Below are positions 9,018 through 18,804 of a DNA stretch of 64,000 nucleotides, piece by piece (position 1 is the first letter of the stretch; each line of letters opens with the position of its first letter). The position numbers and the translations under genes are program-made. The DNA comes from Deltaproteobacteria bacterium (GTDB taxonomy: Bacteria; Myxococcota_C; UBA6777), in the NCBI GenBank assembly GCA_006226375.1, contig SBHC01000065.1:94743-158742 (forward strand), given 5' to 3'. Under the pieces are notes generated by a model. The model was given only the letters and a program-made list of their open reading frames with translations, made no database searches and had not been told where the DNA came from.

Positions 9018-10082
9018 CTAAGGATGGATATGCAGCTTCCGTTGCAGTGAAGAGGAAGAGTCCTTGGAGTTGGGTGGAGGAGGGGTTGAGGCTTTGGGCT
9101 TGTTGGTTGCGAGCCAGATCACTCCACCCAGAGTGAGAGCAAGGCCTACTCCTGAGGTGGACCAGCCTGTTACGATGAGGGTGTCGCCCAGCTGACCTTT
9201 TCCCTTGATGTCGGCGGCGCTGGTTTGCCAAGTCGAGGTGTCTATCTTTCCCGATTGCACTGTTTTGTCTGGAGACGTACCAGGAAAGTCATCCTGGATG
9301 GCTGACTCTTGTCGTGCAAGGGTTTGGGCGTTTGCGAGTTGGGCTGCATCACCGGCGTTGATGTAACCCAACGCAAGCTGGACAACTCCTCCGGCCGTGA
9401 CAAGAAGTCCGATGCTTAACAGGGCGATCGCTCCACCCGATGACGATGCTTTCGGGGGAGGAGGCGGCCGCCTTGTGATAGGGGCCTGGGCACGCAGGAT
9501 CTTGCTTTCAGAGGGACCCAAGGTCACGCTTTGGTCTTGCTTGTTGGCTCCAAGCACCCAACTGACCTTGTACGTTCCAGGCCGAAGTCTCATCGTTTTG
9601 GTTTGGCTCAGCGGTCGTGTCAGGGCAAACTTAAATCCTGTGATCGTGAGTTGAATGGTCGTCCCAGGAGACACTTCCAGCGTAAGTTGGCTGTACTGAA
9701 TGCGACGAATGAGGTCACTTTGTTTCCCTTTGACAGCCAGGCATCGGTGCTTTTTCTGACAAAGATTTTCATCCAGTATTTGCTGCAGGGTTTGGGCTCC
9801 ACGTTCCAGGTAGTAGGCTTTGGAGACGTCGTCCTTGGCGTTGTCTCCAGCCTTACGAAAGGAAAAGGAGGCTTTCTGCAAATACAAGGACTTGAGCTTT
9901 TGGTTGAGCCGGTTGAGCTGTGAACCGGGTTTCATACCTTTCACGACTCGGACAAAGCACTCCGCGGCTAGGTCGTAATTCTTTTGGCGGGCGAGAGCGT
10001 TGCAAGCCCTTGTGGAACTTGCGGAGGCCTCTGTTGCAACCATCACAAACAGGATGGGGAGGAGGTACCTTAATATCTTCAC
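9018..10082 (-). CDS. Exported protein with helical repeat, beta domain, Pro-rich linker and two membrane helices
   Basis: 354 residues. A signal peptide (cleavage near ASA, residue 22) leads to a helical TPR-like segment (about 25-120) that contains YDLAAECFVRVV, then a small beta-rich PEGA-like domain (about 130-200) with RLRPGTYKVSWVLG. A Pro tract follows at 206-210, then two hydrophobic helices (about 217-240 and 305-330) flanking a polar loop. The GTG start at 10082 has AGGAG eight bases upstream. The same architecture recurs in the protein encoded at 45468-46484, so the two are paralogues in layout. The function is unknown; the beta domain may bind a surface polymer, which is inference. 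Confidence 0.8.
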   Translation of the reverse strand: MKILRYLLPILFVMVATEASASSTRACNALARQKNYDLAAECFVRVVKGMKPGSQLNRLNQKLKSLYLQKASFSFRKAGDNAKDDVSKAYYLERGAQTLQQILDENLCQKKHRCLAVKGKQSDLIRRIQYSQLTLEVSPGTTIQLTITGFKFALTRPLSQTKTMRLRPGTYKVSWVLGANKQDQSVTLGPSESKILRAQAPITRRPPPPPKASSSGGAIALLSIGLLVTAGGVVQLALGYINAGDAAQLANAQTLARQESAIQDDFPGTSPDKTVQSGKIDTSTWQTSAADIKGKGQLGDTLIVTGWSTSGVGLALTLGGVIWLATNKPKASTPPPPNSKDSSSSLQRKLHIHP

Positions 10083-10414
10083 TCGTTCTTCTCCTACATA
10101 CTTTCGGAGCGTCGGTTGGGATGGAGTCCTATGTTGTGTGGGTTCGTCCGTATTTGTGGAATGACCAAAGAGTTATCCTACAAAAGAGCCTGTGTTCAAC
10201 ACTACATGCAGGAGGCAGTATTCCGTTTGTTTTTCTCTGAAAACCTTCTGGAATGCTTTGACTTGATAGATTCAGACCTCCACAAGTGTCAATACTCTCA
10301 TAGGTAACGGACTCTAGGGTGTTGCCCTTGACTTCACCAAAAAATCTTCGCAGACTACCCCCGTTTTCTTCCCCAAACCTGGCTGTTTCTTGAACAAATT
10401 AATGGAGCAAGTGG
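10083..10414. other. Intergenic stretch between divergent genes
   Basis: About 330 bases without a credible gene. It must contain the promoters of the exported protein gene (minus) and the acyl-CoA ligase gene (plus). Weak -35-like TTGACT boxes occur near 10259 and 10328, but neither has a convincing -10 partner. Confidence 0.5.
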
Positions 10415-11950
10415 ATGTTGTTACTGACAGATTGGTTGGCACAGCGGGCTTCTTTGAGTCCAACTCAGATAGCTCTTGTGGATCAGGCGAGTGGTGAGCG
10501 CATTTCCTACGAAGACTGGAATCGCAAGGTGAATCAGCTGGCCCACTATCTTCAGACCGAGCTGGGCCTCAAAAAGGGGCATCGGATCGCTGTTCTTGCC
10601 CACAACTGCGTTTCCTACCTGGATCTATGCATGGCCTGCGGTAAGCTTGGGATCATTTTGCAGCAAATGAACTGGCGGTTGTCTGCTGATGAGTTGGCTC
10701 AACTGCTTGATGAGGCTCCCCAGGCTTTCTTCTACAATGATCCAACTCTTCCCATGGTTCCTACTCTGCAAGAGAAAGTGAGCGGAATCGAACATTGGAT
10801 CGCGATGGGGGAGAAGGCTCGACCCGAAGACCTTCATCTATCAGGAGCCTCATCGTTTCCTTCGTCGCAGCCTGAACGCCCCGAGCTTTCCTGGGATGAC
10901 CCTTGGTTTCTTTGCTACACAGGAGGAACCACAGGTTTGCCCAAGGCAGCCATTCTCTCCCATGGCAACGTGCTTACCAATGCGATCAATACCGTGGTGA
11001 GCTGGGGATTGGACTGCAACGATATGGCCGTGTTGAACGCCCCCTTGTTCCATACAGGCGGCCTCAATGTCTTCACTCTGCCTTTGGTGTACGCTGGTGG
11101 AACGTCGATTGTTTGTGAGTCTTTCAATGTGGATATCCTCTTCGACCTCCTTGAGCAGGAGCCTGTGACCGTCTTTTTCGGGGTTCCCACCATGTTTGTG
11201 ATGATGCAAGAACACGACCGTTGGGAGTCTTCCGACTTCTCGCGGTTGAAGTTTGTGATCAGCGGTGGCGCTCCTTGTCCGATGCCCATCTTTGAAAAGT
11301 TCTGGGCTCGGGACATCGAATTCAAGACAGGCTATGGTTTGACTGAGGCTGGACCCAACACCTTCTGGTTGTCTTCCGAGTACATCCAGAAAAAGCCTGG
11401 GTCGGTAGGAAAGCCTTTGATGCACATTGAAGTGAGCCTTGTTGATGAGCAAGACAAGGTTGTGGGCGCGGATGAAGTCGGCGAGCTGCGAATCCGAGGT
11501 AGTCATGTGACACAGGGCTACTGGAACAACCCCAAAGGCACCGCCGAATCTCTCAAAAACGGGTGGCTGTATACCGGTGACTTGGCGACCTGTGATGCTG
11601 ATGGATTCTACTACATTGTAGGACGACGGAAAGACATGTTCATCTCTGGCGGCGAGAATGTGTATCCCGCTGAGATTGAGAGCGTGCTGCATGAAAACGA
11701 AGAGATCGCCGAAGCCGCTGTGTTTGGCGTTCCTCATCCAAAGTGGGGAGAAGCTGGCGTGGCTGTCGTGCGTGCTTTGGACGGTTATCATCCCACGTCT
11801 GGGTCGATCCAAGAGTATTGCAAGGGCAAACTCGCCAAGTACAAAATCCCCCGGCGCATCTTTCTGGTGGATGAACTTCCAAAAACCGGCGCAGGCAAAA
11901 TCGACAAAAAGCAGCTAGCTCATGCCTACAAGGATCTCTTTGCATCCTGA
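10415..11950 (+). CDS. Acyl-CoA synthetase / AMP-dependent ligase
   Basis: A 511-residue member of the adenylate-forming (ANL) superfamily, which activates a carboxylic acid to acyl-AMP and then acyl-CoA. Visible signatures are the P-loop-like YTGGTTGLPKAAILSH, GYGLTEAGPNTFW, the hinge YTGDLATCDADGFYYIVGRR, GGENVYPAEIE and the catalytic-lysine motif PKTGAGKIDKKQ near the C-terminus. The length fits a medium- or long-chain fatty acyl-CoA ligase, but the acid is not determinable. The ATG at 10415 is preceded by GGAG. It stands alone; the dienoyl-CoA reductase-like gene at 37.6 kb suggests fatty acid breakdown elsewhere in this window. An aryl- or short-chain acid is the alternative substrate. 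Confidence 0.93.
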   Translation: MLLLTDWLAQRASLSPTQIALVDQASGERISYEDWNRKVNQLAHYLQTELGLKKGHRIAVLAHNCVSYLDLCMACGKLGIILQQMNWRLSADELAQLLDEAPQAFFYNDPTLPMVPTLQEKVSGIEHWIAMGEKARPEDLHLSGASSFPSSQPERPELSWDDPWFLCYTGGTTGLPKAAILSHGNVLTNAINTVVSWGLDCNDMAVLNAPLFHTGGLNVFTLPLVYAGGTSIVCESFNVDILFDLLEQEPVTVFFGVPTMFVMMQEHDRWESSDFSRLKFVISGGAPCPMPIFEKFWARDIEFKTGYGLTEAGPNTFWLSSEYIQKKPGSVGKPLMHIEVSLVDEQDKVVGADEVGELRIRGSHVTQGYWNNPKGTAESLKNGWLYTGDLATCDADGFYYIVGRRKDMFISGGENVYPAEIESVLHENEEIAEAAVFGVPHPKWGEAGVAVVRALDGYHPTSGSIQEYCKGKLAKYKIPRRIFLVDELPKTGAGKIDKKQLAHAYKDLFAS

Positions 11951-12305
11951 GGTATCTTTCTGCAAGCTTCAGTTCTATCCTTCACTTCCTATCGACGGTA
12001 TCGTCGTCGTTTCTTCCTTTCTCATCACGCACAAAGTCCTTCCATTCGTGTCGGCCTGTTTTTTCGGTTCAGTTGATGAACGGCAGTCTACGCGGAAAAA
12101 TGCGATACACCCCGATAAATCTGAAGATTGAATCAGACTCATACGATGAGCTCACAAAATGGAAAGCATTTGTGTGCGGTGCATCGCATAGCTTTTGTGC
12201 AAAGGATCCTATCCAGACGCGGAGGACTTCTTTGGTAGAGATCTGCGCGTCTGTCCACCCAAGGGTGGATTGTAGTGAATTGACCTGGTGGAAAAGGAGG
12301 TTGCC
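11951..12305. other. Intergenic stretch, no gene seen
   Basis: About 350 bases between two plus-strand genes. No gene, terminator hairpin or known riboswitch was recognised. It ends in a strong AAGGAGG at 12294-12300 for the next gene. Confidence 0.5.
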
Positions 12306-13388
12306 ATGTTCCAAGTGAAGTGGGAACGATGGCTCATAACAATTGTCGTAGGTGTCTGGGTGGGTGGCTTGGTCGCTACCCCACAAGCCTGGTCCCAAAT
12401 CGATCCCAACAACCCAAACGGTGTTCCCAATGCAGGCGCAGTCAAGAAGACTGGAAAGAAAGCCGGCTGGTGGAAGCGTTTGTCGGCGAGCGTGTCTCTT
12501 ACGACATCGTTGGGTACTGGTAGCTTTGCTCCTTCGGAGAGCTATAAGAATCACTTTGTGGCGCAGTCGGTTTTTCTCACCGCTGGGTACCAGATCTGGA
12601 AAGGTCTTTCGGTGCAAGCCAGCTGGAGCTTTGACTGGGAATACACCCAACCGGATAACTCATCGGGCCGTCGGTTTTTCCCCCGAGATGTGAACTTGGT
12701 GCTGGGGTGGTTCAATCCCATCAAAGCCATTCAAAAAGCTTTGTTTCACAGTCTCTCTATCAATGTGCAGTTGCCCTCGTCTTTGCTGGCACAAGTCGAA
12801 ACTCGTTTGCTGCGATTGGGCATGGGGCTTTCTCTTGGACATACCATCAAGCGCATTGTGACATTCAGTTATTCGTTTGGTTTCAACAAGTCATTCCATC
12901 GCTACACCTCACCTGTGTTCAACCAGGGGGAGGGAGACCTCCCTTCGATTATGCTGCGTCAAAGCACTCGCAACAGCATTGGGTTGTCGGATGGAATGGC
13001 TCCTGTTCCAGGCACTCGTAACACCGAGTGGATGGTCCAAAATACGCTGTCGGTGATGTTTTACCCCCACAAAACCGTCACCATCGGCGCTACGTTTGGG
13101 ATCTTTCATTTGTTCCGTTACGCCATGCCCATCGATGAGTTTACCCCTGTCATTCCGACGGTGGATGGACCGGTACAGGCAGACGCTGTGGGACGCGTCG
13201 ACTTTACCATGGGAGACATCTACGTCTCCTGGCGACCCATCCGCTACTTCAGCATGGCGCTGGGAGCTACCTCCTGGCAAACGCCCTTTGCTGGAAACAA
13301 TCGATCGTTGCGCCTTCCGTTTCTCAACGTTGTCACGGCCAACGATAACACGACCACCTTTTATTTGCGCCTCACGGGCTCGTACTAA
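12306..13388 (+). CDS. Outer-membrane beta-barrel protein
   Basis: 360 residues. The signal peptide ends near residue 31 (AWSQ). A short linker containing GKKAGWW then leads into alternating amphipathic strands such as LTAGYQIW, LSVQASWSFDWEY, HSLSINVQLP and TIGATFGIF. The protein ends in a strand with terminal aromatic residue (LRLTGSY), the usual barrel-insertion signal. A Shine-Dalgarno AAGGAGG six bases upstream fixes the ATG at 12306 rather than the in-frame GTG at 12288. The gene for a giant metzincin lipoprotein follows 103 bases downstream on the same strand, so the pair is probably one operon and the barrel may work with the protease at the outer membrane. No substrate or transport role is recognisable. 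Confidence 0.82.
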   Translation: MFQVKWERWLITIVVGVWVGGLVATPQAWSQIDPNNPNGVPNAGAVKKTGKKAGWWKRLSASVSLTTSLGTGSFAPSESYKNHFVAQSVFLTAGYQIWKGLSVQASWSFDWEYTQPDNSSGRRFFPRDVNLVLGWFNPIKAIQKALFHSLSINVQLPSSLLAQVETRLLRLGMGLSLGHTIKRIVTFSYSFGFNKSFHRYTSPVFNQGEGDLPSIMLRQSTRNSIGLSDGMAPVPGTRNTEWMVQNTLSVMFYPHKTVTIGATFGIFHLFRYAMPIDEFTPVIPTVDGPVQADAVGRVDFTMGDIYVSWRPIRYFSMALGATSWQTPFAGNNRSLRLPFLNVVTANDNTTTFYLRLTGSY

Positions 13389-13491
13389 ATTGCTCATCCT
13401 CCTGTGGAGCCGGACACAATCACATCTTGTTTGATGTGTACCGGTTCAGCCCACTTGCTCAGGAGACTTCTTTAGGTACTGGGAGAACGAT

Positions 13492-16400
13492 ATGTTTAAG
13501 TTACCTTTACGCCGTACACGCTGGACTTTGCGGCTCCTCGCTCTAGTTTCCCTTGTTTCGCTGTTTTGGATGATGGGCTGCGCGCAAGATCTGCCCGACA
13601 TCAACCGGACCCAGCCTCGTGGTCTCGAAAAGTCGATGTTCCGGGCCAAAAACGACGATGGAAGCCCTCGGGAGTGGTACTTCCGTCAAACTGTCATTGA
13701 AGTACCTTACGGAAGCGGCTCGACCTTTGTGGGAGAGCAAGGCAACACAGAAAAGATTGTGTGGGAGATTACCGAGCGTTATCTGTACGCGTATCGTTCC
13801 CGCGAGTACGTCAAAAACACCGACGCCCCAGCCCAACGACCGGATACGGAAGACTACAAAGGCTCGGCTGTCGCAGCGTTTCGGATTGAAAGCCACTTTG
13901 ATGTGCAGCGCAGCTACAATCCTGCGACTGGGGAACAAACCAACGTGATCGTGGAGAACATGTCGGATCGTCCCTGGCACGAGCGCAAGCACATGCGCGT
14001 TGACTTCTCTCAAAATCTCGTCACCGACTTTACGTTTGTGGCTTCCAATGTGAAGGCGCAGCCGATCAGCTATTACATCCCTGAGACCGAGGTCAACAAC
14101 AAAGACCGCGCGAACATCACGGACAACTACATGGATGTTGTTCACAAGATGCACATCCAACCCGAACTCAATGAGTTGTACTCCAAGTACTTCGGCCGAC
14201 CGGTTCCCTCCTGTTGGTTGTACACCTCCATCACCAAGGACTGCTCGGGTCAAACCATCAAGATTCGCTCCTCGTTTATGTTGGCCAAGAAAACCGGATA
14301 CACCAAGAAAGAATACAGCAACAACCGGATGGACAAGTTTGGCTTCTTCCGTCAAACCAACTACACCTACAACCGTGGCTACGGAGTGCTGGAAGACACC
14401 ACCAGCCGGGTGATTCAACGTTGGAACATCTGGGAAAACGAAAGCTCCTGCGCCAAGCCAGGCGAAACCTTGTCTCATGCCAACTGCAAGGTGAAGCGCA
14501 TCCCCTATTACGTCAACGAGCTGTTTCCCGAAGAACTCAAACCTTCAACGGCTGAAGTCTTCAAACAGTGGAACAAGAACTTTGCTGAAGTTGTGAAGAA
14601 ACGTTCTGGCAAAGACCAGGGCGACATCTTCATCTTCTGCCCCAACAATCCCGTGAAAAAAGGTGACCCCGAGGTCTGTGGAAAAGAAGGCTTGTCTCCC
14701 CAAATTGGTGACCTTCGCTATAGCTTCATTTATTGGGTTGCGCGTCCTCACCGCTCGTCACCTCTTGGGTATGGACCTTCGGCTTCTGACCCCATTACCG
14801 GCGAAGTGTTTAACGCCAACTCCTTCATCTATGGCGCAGCTCTCGATCGTTACGCCAACTACGCGACAGACCTGGTTCGCCTGGTCAACGGTGATGTGGA
14901 AGGTGAGCGACTTGCTCTCGGTCAACAACTGCTGGCCTATCACAAGAACATGAAAGGCTTGTTGGAGCACACACACGACCATCACCATAAGCTAACTCAG
15001 ACCAGCAGCACCATCACCAAGAACATCACAAACTTAAAGGCCATTGGTGACCGTTTGCGAAAGCGCGTAAAGGATGGGCGAGCTAGCTTCGATTGGGCCT
15101 CCGCCAATCTCAAGAAGCTGGCCGACAATCCGAACAATGCAGCGGTTCTGACAGGTGACCTGTTCAAAGCGTTTGGCTTGGGCTTCTTGTCTCCAAGTGG
15201 TCAAATCAACCAGAAGATTCTCGACCATTACGGTCCCCATCGTTTGGCCAGCCGTGACTTCCTTAAGTGGTCGCGTGACCGAATGACCCGATTGTCCAAG
15301 CGCAATGTCTTCATGTCAGACTTCCTTGACGACGGCATCCTCTCTCGCGCTCAGAAGATGAAGGATATGTTCCGTGGTGACGATGGAAAGGTTGACTACA
15401 AGAAGGTCTACGAAAAGCTACGTGCTGACATTTACCTTGCTGTTACCCTCCACGAAGTGGGTCACAACATGGGACTGCGACATAACTTCGCAGGCTCGGC
15501 TGATGCTATCAACTACCATGACCAATACTGGAAGCTACGCGCCGAAACAGTGGTCCAGGGAGAGCGTGCCCCTCGTCCTTTCTACAAGTACACTGGATTG
15601 GACGGCGTCAAGCTCCGTTCGGCCATTGAGAAAGGCATGCACGAGTTCCAGTATAGCTCCATCATGGATTACGGAGCGGGCTTTGCTAGCGACTTGCACG
15701 GTCTCGGAAAGTACGACCGGGCTGCGATCCTCTACGGATACGGTGATTTGGTTGAAGTCTTCAAGGATGGCTCAACGGTCCTAAGTCCACAGCAAGCCAA
15801 GCAGCAGCTTTCACCAGGAACCTGGCACTACACTGAGCTTCCCCGTGTGATCGCTGGGAGCGGAAAAGACTTCACGCAGCAGATTAAGTCGCTGACCCAA
15901 GACGCCCGTCGTGTCGTTGGCTTGGAAGAACTCTCGAAGAACAACAACCTTGTGGAAGTTCCTTATCGCTTCTGCAGCGACGAATACCACCAGGGCGCCT
16001 CCGACTGCAACCGCTTTGACCAGGGTGCTGACCCCTACGAGCGTGTCTTTGATATGTCACAGCGCTACTGGAGCCACTACATCTTCAACGCGTTCAAACG
16101 AGGGCGTGTGGAGTTTGGCTTAAACATTGATAGCTACATGGCTCGCATCTACGACCGTTACTTCTTACCTATCACTCATCAGTACAAGCACTTTGTGAAC
16201 AACGGCTTGATCATCCGCAGTGGCCAAACCTGCGGGCAAAACGGTGGACCCTGGTACGGAGATGATCGCTGTGGAAACGCAGGCTTCGTCGCTGCAGTGC
16301 ATGGCCTTAACTTCTTCTACCAAGTGATGCAAACTCCCGACGCAGGTTGTTACCGTCGCGGCACAGGCAGTTCCTCTCGTACCTTCCAGCATATCAGCGA

Positions 16401-17262
16401 AGGCGCTTGTCCTCGCACCAACGGAAAGGTTGCGGAGAATCATATCGAAGTTCCTCTGGGCAAAGGTCGGATGATGCTTAGCTCCTACGACAAGGAGTCC
16501 AACGGATATGAGTTCTACTGGAAGCCCAACAACTTTGGCGCCTGGTGGGACAAATACATGGCTGTGATGGCTCTCGGTGATCCGTACACCCGCTTCCTCG
16601 GCGTCGATAACTCCGGAAACGCTCGTAGCTTCTTGATCAATTACTCCAACTTGTTTGGTCGCTATGTCAACAACATTGTAGGTGCCTTCCTGGCCGGTAA
16701 ACCCGAAAGCTATGGTCCGGTGGTCTCAAGCTCAGGCAGCACCCTCACCATGTCGTTCCGTAACGCCATTAACATTGCTGGAGCAGGCTTTGACCCCGTC
16801 CCATCTTATGGCTTGAGTCCCAGCTTGGATCCCAACGAACAGTACACAGCCAAGCTACTCGTGGGCTTCCTCGCTGCGGTGTACTTCTCAGGTGACACCG
16901 ATGACCAGAGCCTTAATGAGTCTCTCAAGATCTCGGTCCGTGGTCGTTCGGAGAGTCCTGAAGTTCCCGAGAGTGTTCGCAAGGACCCCTCCAAGTATGT
17001 TGAGATTGTGGATCCAGGAAGCCAACGCATTTACTACGCCGCCAAGGTCAACACATCCCGGAACACCTTCAACGTTGGACCCTCCGCATTCTCCTCCGGT
17101 TATGAGATGCTGGTGTCTATCAAGAACCGATTCTATGAGGCTGACGGAAAAACCCTCAAGTCCGGTGTGGACATTGAAACCGTTCACTCCGAGTTCCACT
17201 ACATCAACATCGTGATGGGCTGGCTGAACGCAGGTGAATACAACCGACCCCGTGGCTTCTAA
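13492..17262 (+). CDS. Giant zinc metalloprotease lipoprotein (metzincin)
   Basis: 1256 residues. The N-terminus has a positively charged segment, hydrophobic core and lipobox Cys in MMGC (about residue 29). The catalytic site is HEVGHNMGLRH at 654-664, the extended HExxHxxGxxH zinc motif, with the Met-turn SSIMDYGAG around 722-730. That identifies a metzincin. The large N-terminal half and C-terminal third have no motif I recognise; by layout it resembles the bacterial met-zincin families annotated as DUF5117/DUF4953 relatives, from recall. GGGAG precedes the ATG. It is likely anchored in the outer membrane and acts on proteins at the cell surface or periplasm. The preceding outer-membrane barrel and following M28 peptidase suggest a proteolytic, possibly feeding or predatory, cluster; that last step is inference. 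Confidence 0.9.
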   Translation: MFKLPLRRTRWTLRLLALVSLVSLFWMMGCAQDLPDINRTQPRGLEKSMFRAKNDDGSPREWYFRQTVIEVPYGSGSTFVGEQGNTEKIVWEITERYLYAYRSREYVKNTDAPAQRPDTEDYKGSAVAAFRIESHFDVQRSYNPATGEQTNVIVENMSDRPWHERKHMRVDFSQNLVTDFTFVASNVKAQPISYYIPETEVNNKDRANITDNYMDVVHKMHIQPELNELYSKYFGRPVPSCWLYTSITKDCSGQTIKIRSSFMLAKKTGYTKKEYSNNRMDKFGFFRQTNYTYNRGYGVLEDTTSRVIQRWNIWENESSCAKPGETLSHANCKVKRIPYYVNELFPEELKPSTAEVFKQWNKNFAEVVKKRSGKDQGDIFIFCPNNPVKKGDPEVCGKEGLSPQIGDLRYSFIYWVARPHRSSPLGYGPSASDPITGEVFNANSFIYGAALDRYANYATDLVRLVNGDVEGERLALGQQLLAYHKNMKGLLEHTHDHHHKLTQTSSTITKNITNLKAIGDRLRKRVKDGRASFDWASANLKKLADNPNNAAVLTGDLFKAFGLGFLSPSGQINQKILDHYGPHRLASRDFLKWSRDRMTRLSKRNVFMSDFLDDGILSRAQKMKDMFRGDDGKVDYKKVYEKLRADIYLAVTLHEVGHNMGLRHNFAGSADAINYHDQYWKLRAETVVQGERAPRPFYKYTGLDGVKLRSAIEKGMHEFQYSSIMDYGAGFASDLHGLGKYDRAAILYGYGDLVEVFKDGSTVLSPQQAKQQLSPGTWHYTELPRVIAGSGKDFTQQIKSLTQDARRVVGLEELSKNNNLVEVPYRFCSDEYHQGASDCNRFDQGADPYERVFDMSQRYWSHYIFNAFKRGRVEFGLNIDSYMARIYDRYFLPITHQYKHFVNNGLIIRSGQTCGQNGGPWYGDDRCGNAGFVAAVHGLNFFYQVMQTPDAGCYRRGTGSSSRTFQHISEGACPRTNGKVAENHIEVPLGKGRMMLSSYDKESNGYEFYWKPNNFGAWWDKYMAVMALGDPYTRFLGVDNSGNARSFLINYSNLFGRYVNNIVGAFLAGKPESYGPVVSSSGSTLTMSFRNAINIAGAGFDPVPSYGLSPSLDPNEQYTAKLLVGFLAAVYFSGDTDDQSLNESLKISVRGRSESPEVPESVRKDPSKYVEIVDPGSQRIYYAAKVNTSRNTFNVGPSAFSSGYEMLVSIKNRFYEADGKTLKSGVDIETVHSEFHYINIVMGWLNAGEYNRPRGF

Positions 17263-17528
17263 CGCTTCTGCTTTCTTTCCCCTCTCTTCCCCTTCCTGCC
17301 TCTCTCGTCAATGTCTCTCCTTCGTTCATTTTGTTCCGGATGCGATTCAATCCTATCGGTAAGAGAGTGGCCTTTGCATTTGTGATCCGTGGACTCCTGA
17401 ACAATACCAACAAACCAACTGCCTACGACCACACCCTTTGAAACTTCTCCTTTACCTCTGTTGTCACATTCTGTAGCATTCAGCTTCTCTGTTCTTTGGC
17501 TACTTTTCTCAGGTTGTGGAGATAGACG

Positions 17529-18674
17529 ATGGCTCTACGTGTGCAATGGTTGGGTTGGATCGGCTTGGTGGCTGTGGTTGTGTTGTTGAAAGCTTGTCCT
17601 GCAAGTCCGGGGGACGAACCCAGCGTTTCGACGGAACCAACGGCTACCGCGGAGACTGGTATCGAAGAGACGGGCGTGGAGGAGACTGCGCCTCAGGAAC
17701 CGAATCCTCCCGAAGCCAGCGTGGAGCAACCTCCTATGGAGTCGTCTCTCGACGAAGGGACTGCGGCCAAACTACATCCTTTGATGAAGGACGTGGACAA
17801 AGCGCAGTACGAAAAGCACCTCAACTTTATGTCCAAACCAAGGTCGCCCGGCACCGAGCACTGGCAAAAAACCCAAGACTATTGCGCTGCACAGTTCAAG
17901 CAGTATGGTTATCAGGTGGAGCTGCACAAGTACGGTACTGGGGTCAATGTGATTGGTGTCAAGGAGGGAACCACTCTGAAGCAAGAGCGGATCCTTGTCT
18001 CGGCTCACTACGACTCCGTTCCCAACTGTGAAGGCGCTGACGACAACGCTTCGGGGACAGCCGGTGTTTTGGAGGCCGCTCGTGTGCTGGCAAAACAAAC
18101 GCACCAACGGACCCTGGTTGTTGCGTGCTGGGATGAGGAAGAGAGAGGACTGCTGGGCTCCATCGCTTATGCCAAACGTGCTGTGGCCAACAAAGAAACC
18201 ATCAAGATGCATTTTGTGTTGGAGATGATCGGGTACTATTCCGACGAACCCAACAGCCAAACCTTGCCCACGGGCTTGAACTTGTTGTTTCCTGATGAAA
18301 CCAAAGCTGTAGCAGAGAACCAGTACCGTGGGGACTTTGTTGCTCTGGTGGGTGACACAGGAGCTTTGCCAGCGGCCAAACTCATGGCCGACTTTGGCAA
18401 GGTTCTTGGACTCAACACCATCACACTAACGGTTCCCGATAGCCTCAAAACCTCCCCGCTGGCGCGAGACCTGCAACGTTCAGATCATGCACCGTACTGG
18501 AGCATCAATGTGCCTGCGATGATGATTACCGACACATCTGAGTTTCGTTACAAACCCTATCATTGCCGCAACGGTGCCAAAGACAGCGTCGAAAAACTCA
18601 ACGCTGACTTCTCCACTCAGATCATTCAGGTCACCGTCGGAGCTGCTGCCACTCTTCTTTCCCCAACTCCCTAA
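17529..18674 (+). CDS. M28-family zinc peptidase lipoprotein
   Basis: 381 residues. A hydrophobic N-terminus with lipobox LKAC is followed by a Glu/Thr/Pro-rich spacer (about 25-75) and an M28 aminopeptidase-type domain. Zinc ligands are visible: SAHYDS with His160, GADDNASG with bridging Asp, CWDEEE (about 200-205) with the catalytic and metal-binding Glu, and a late His in KPYHC. The family removes N-terminal amino acids or cleaves C-terminal groups from peptides. GGAG precedes the ATG. A 266-base gap without obvious features separates it from the metzincin gene, so it may have its own promoter. It probably acts at the outer membrane on peptides released by the neighbouring protease, an inference from position. 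Confidence 0.9.
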   Translation: MALRVQWLGWIGLVAVVVLLKACPASPGDEPSVSTEPTATAETGIEETGVEETAPQEPNPPEASVEQPPMESSLDEGTAAKLHPLMKDVDKAQYEKHLNFMSKPRSPGTEHWQKTQDYCAAQFKQYGYQVELHKYGTGVNVIGVKEGTTLKQERILVSAHYDSVPNCEGADDNASGTAGVLEAARVLAKQTHQRTLVVACWDEEERGLLGSIAYAKRAVANKETIKMHFVLEMIGYYSDEPNSQTLPTGLNLLFPDETKAVAENQYRGDFVALVGDTGALPAAKLMADFGKVLGLNTITLTVPDSLKTSPLARDLQRSDHAPYWSINVPAMMITDTSEFRYKPYHCRNGAKDSVEKLNADFSTQIIQVTVGAAATLLSPTP

Positions 18675-18804
18675 CTTTCAATGTTAATACAATAGCCCAC
18701 AAAGATCTGACAAAGAACAAACAAAACGTTGACACAAACAAAGCAAGGGTATGCTTATGTAGGACGTCGATGTTGCAGAACTTTCTATAGAAGGTGTGCT
18801 GGGT

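Noticed and set aside
10850..11812. 320-codon minus-strand frame
   Set aside because: Mirror of the acyl-CoA ligase gene.
12069..12650. 193-codon minus-strand frame spanning a gap and the barrel gene
   Set aside because: Overlaps the signal peptide and start of the barrel gene, which has a strong ribosome-binding site; protein looks random.
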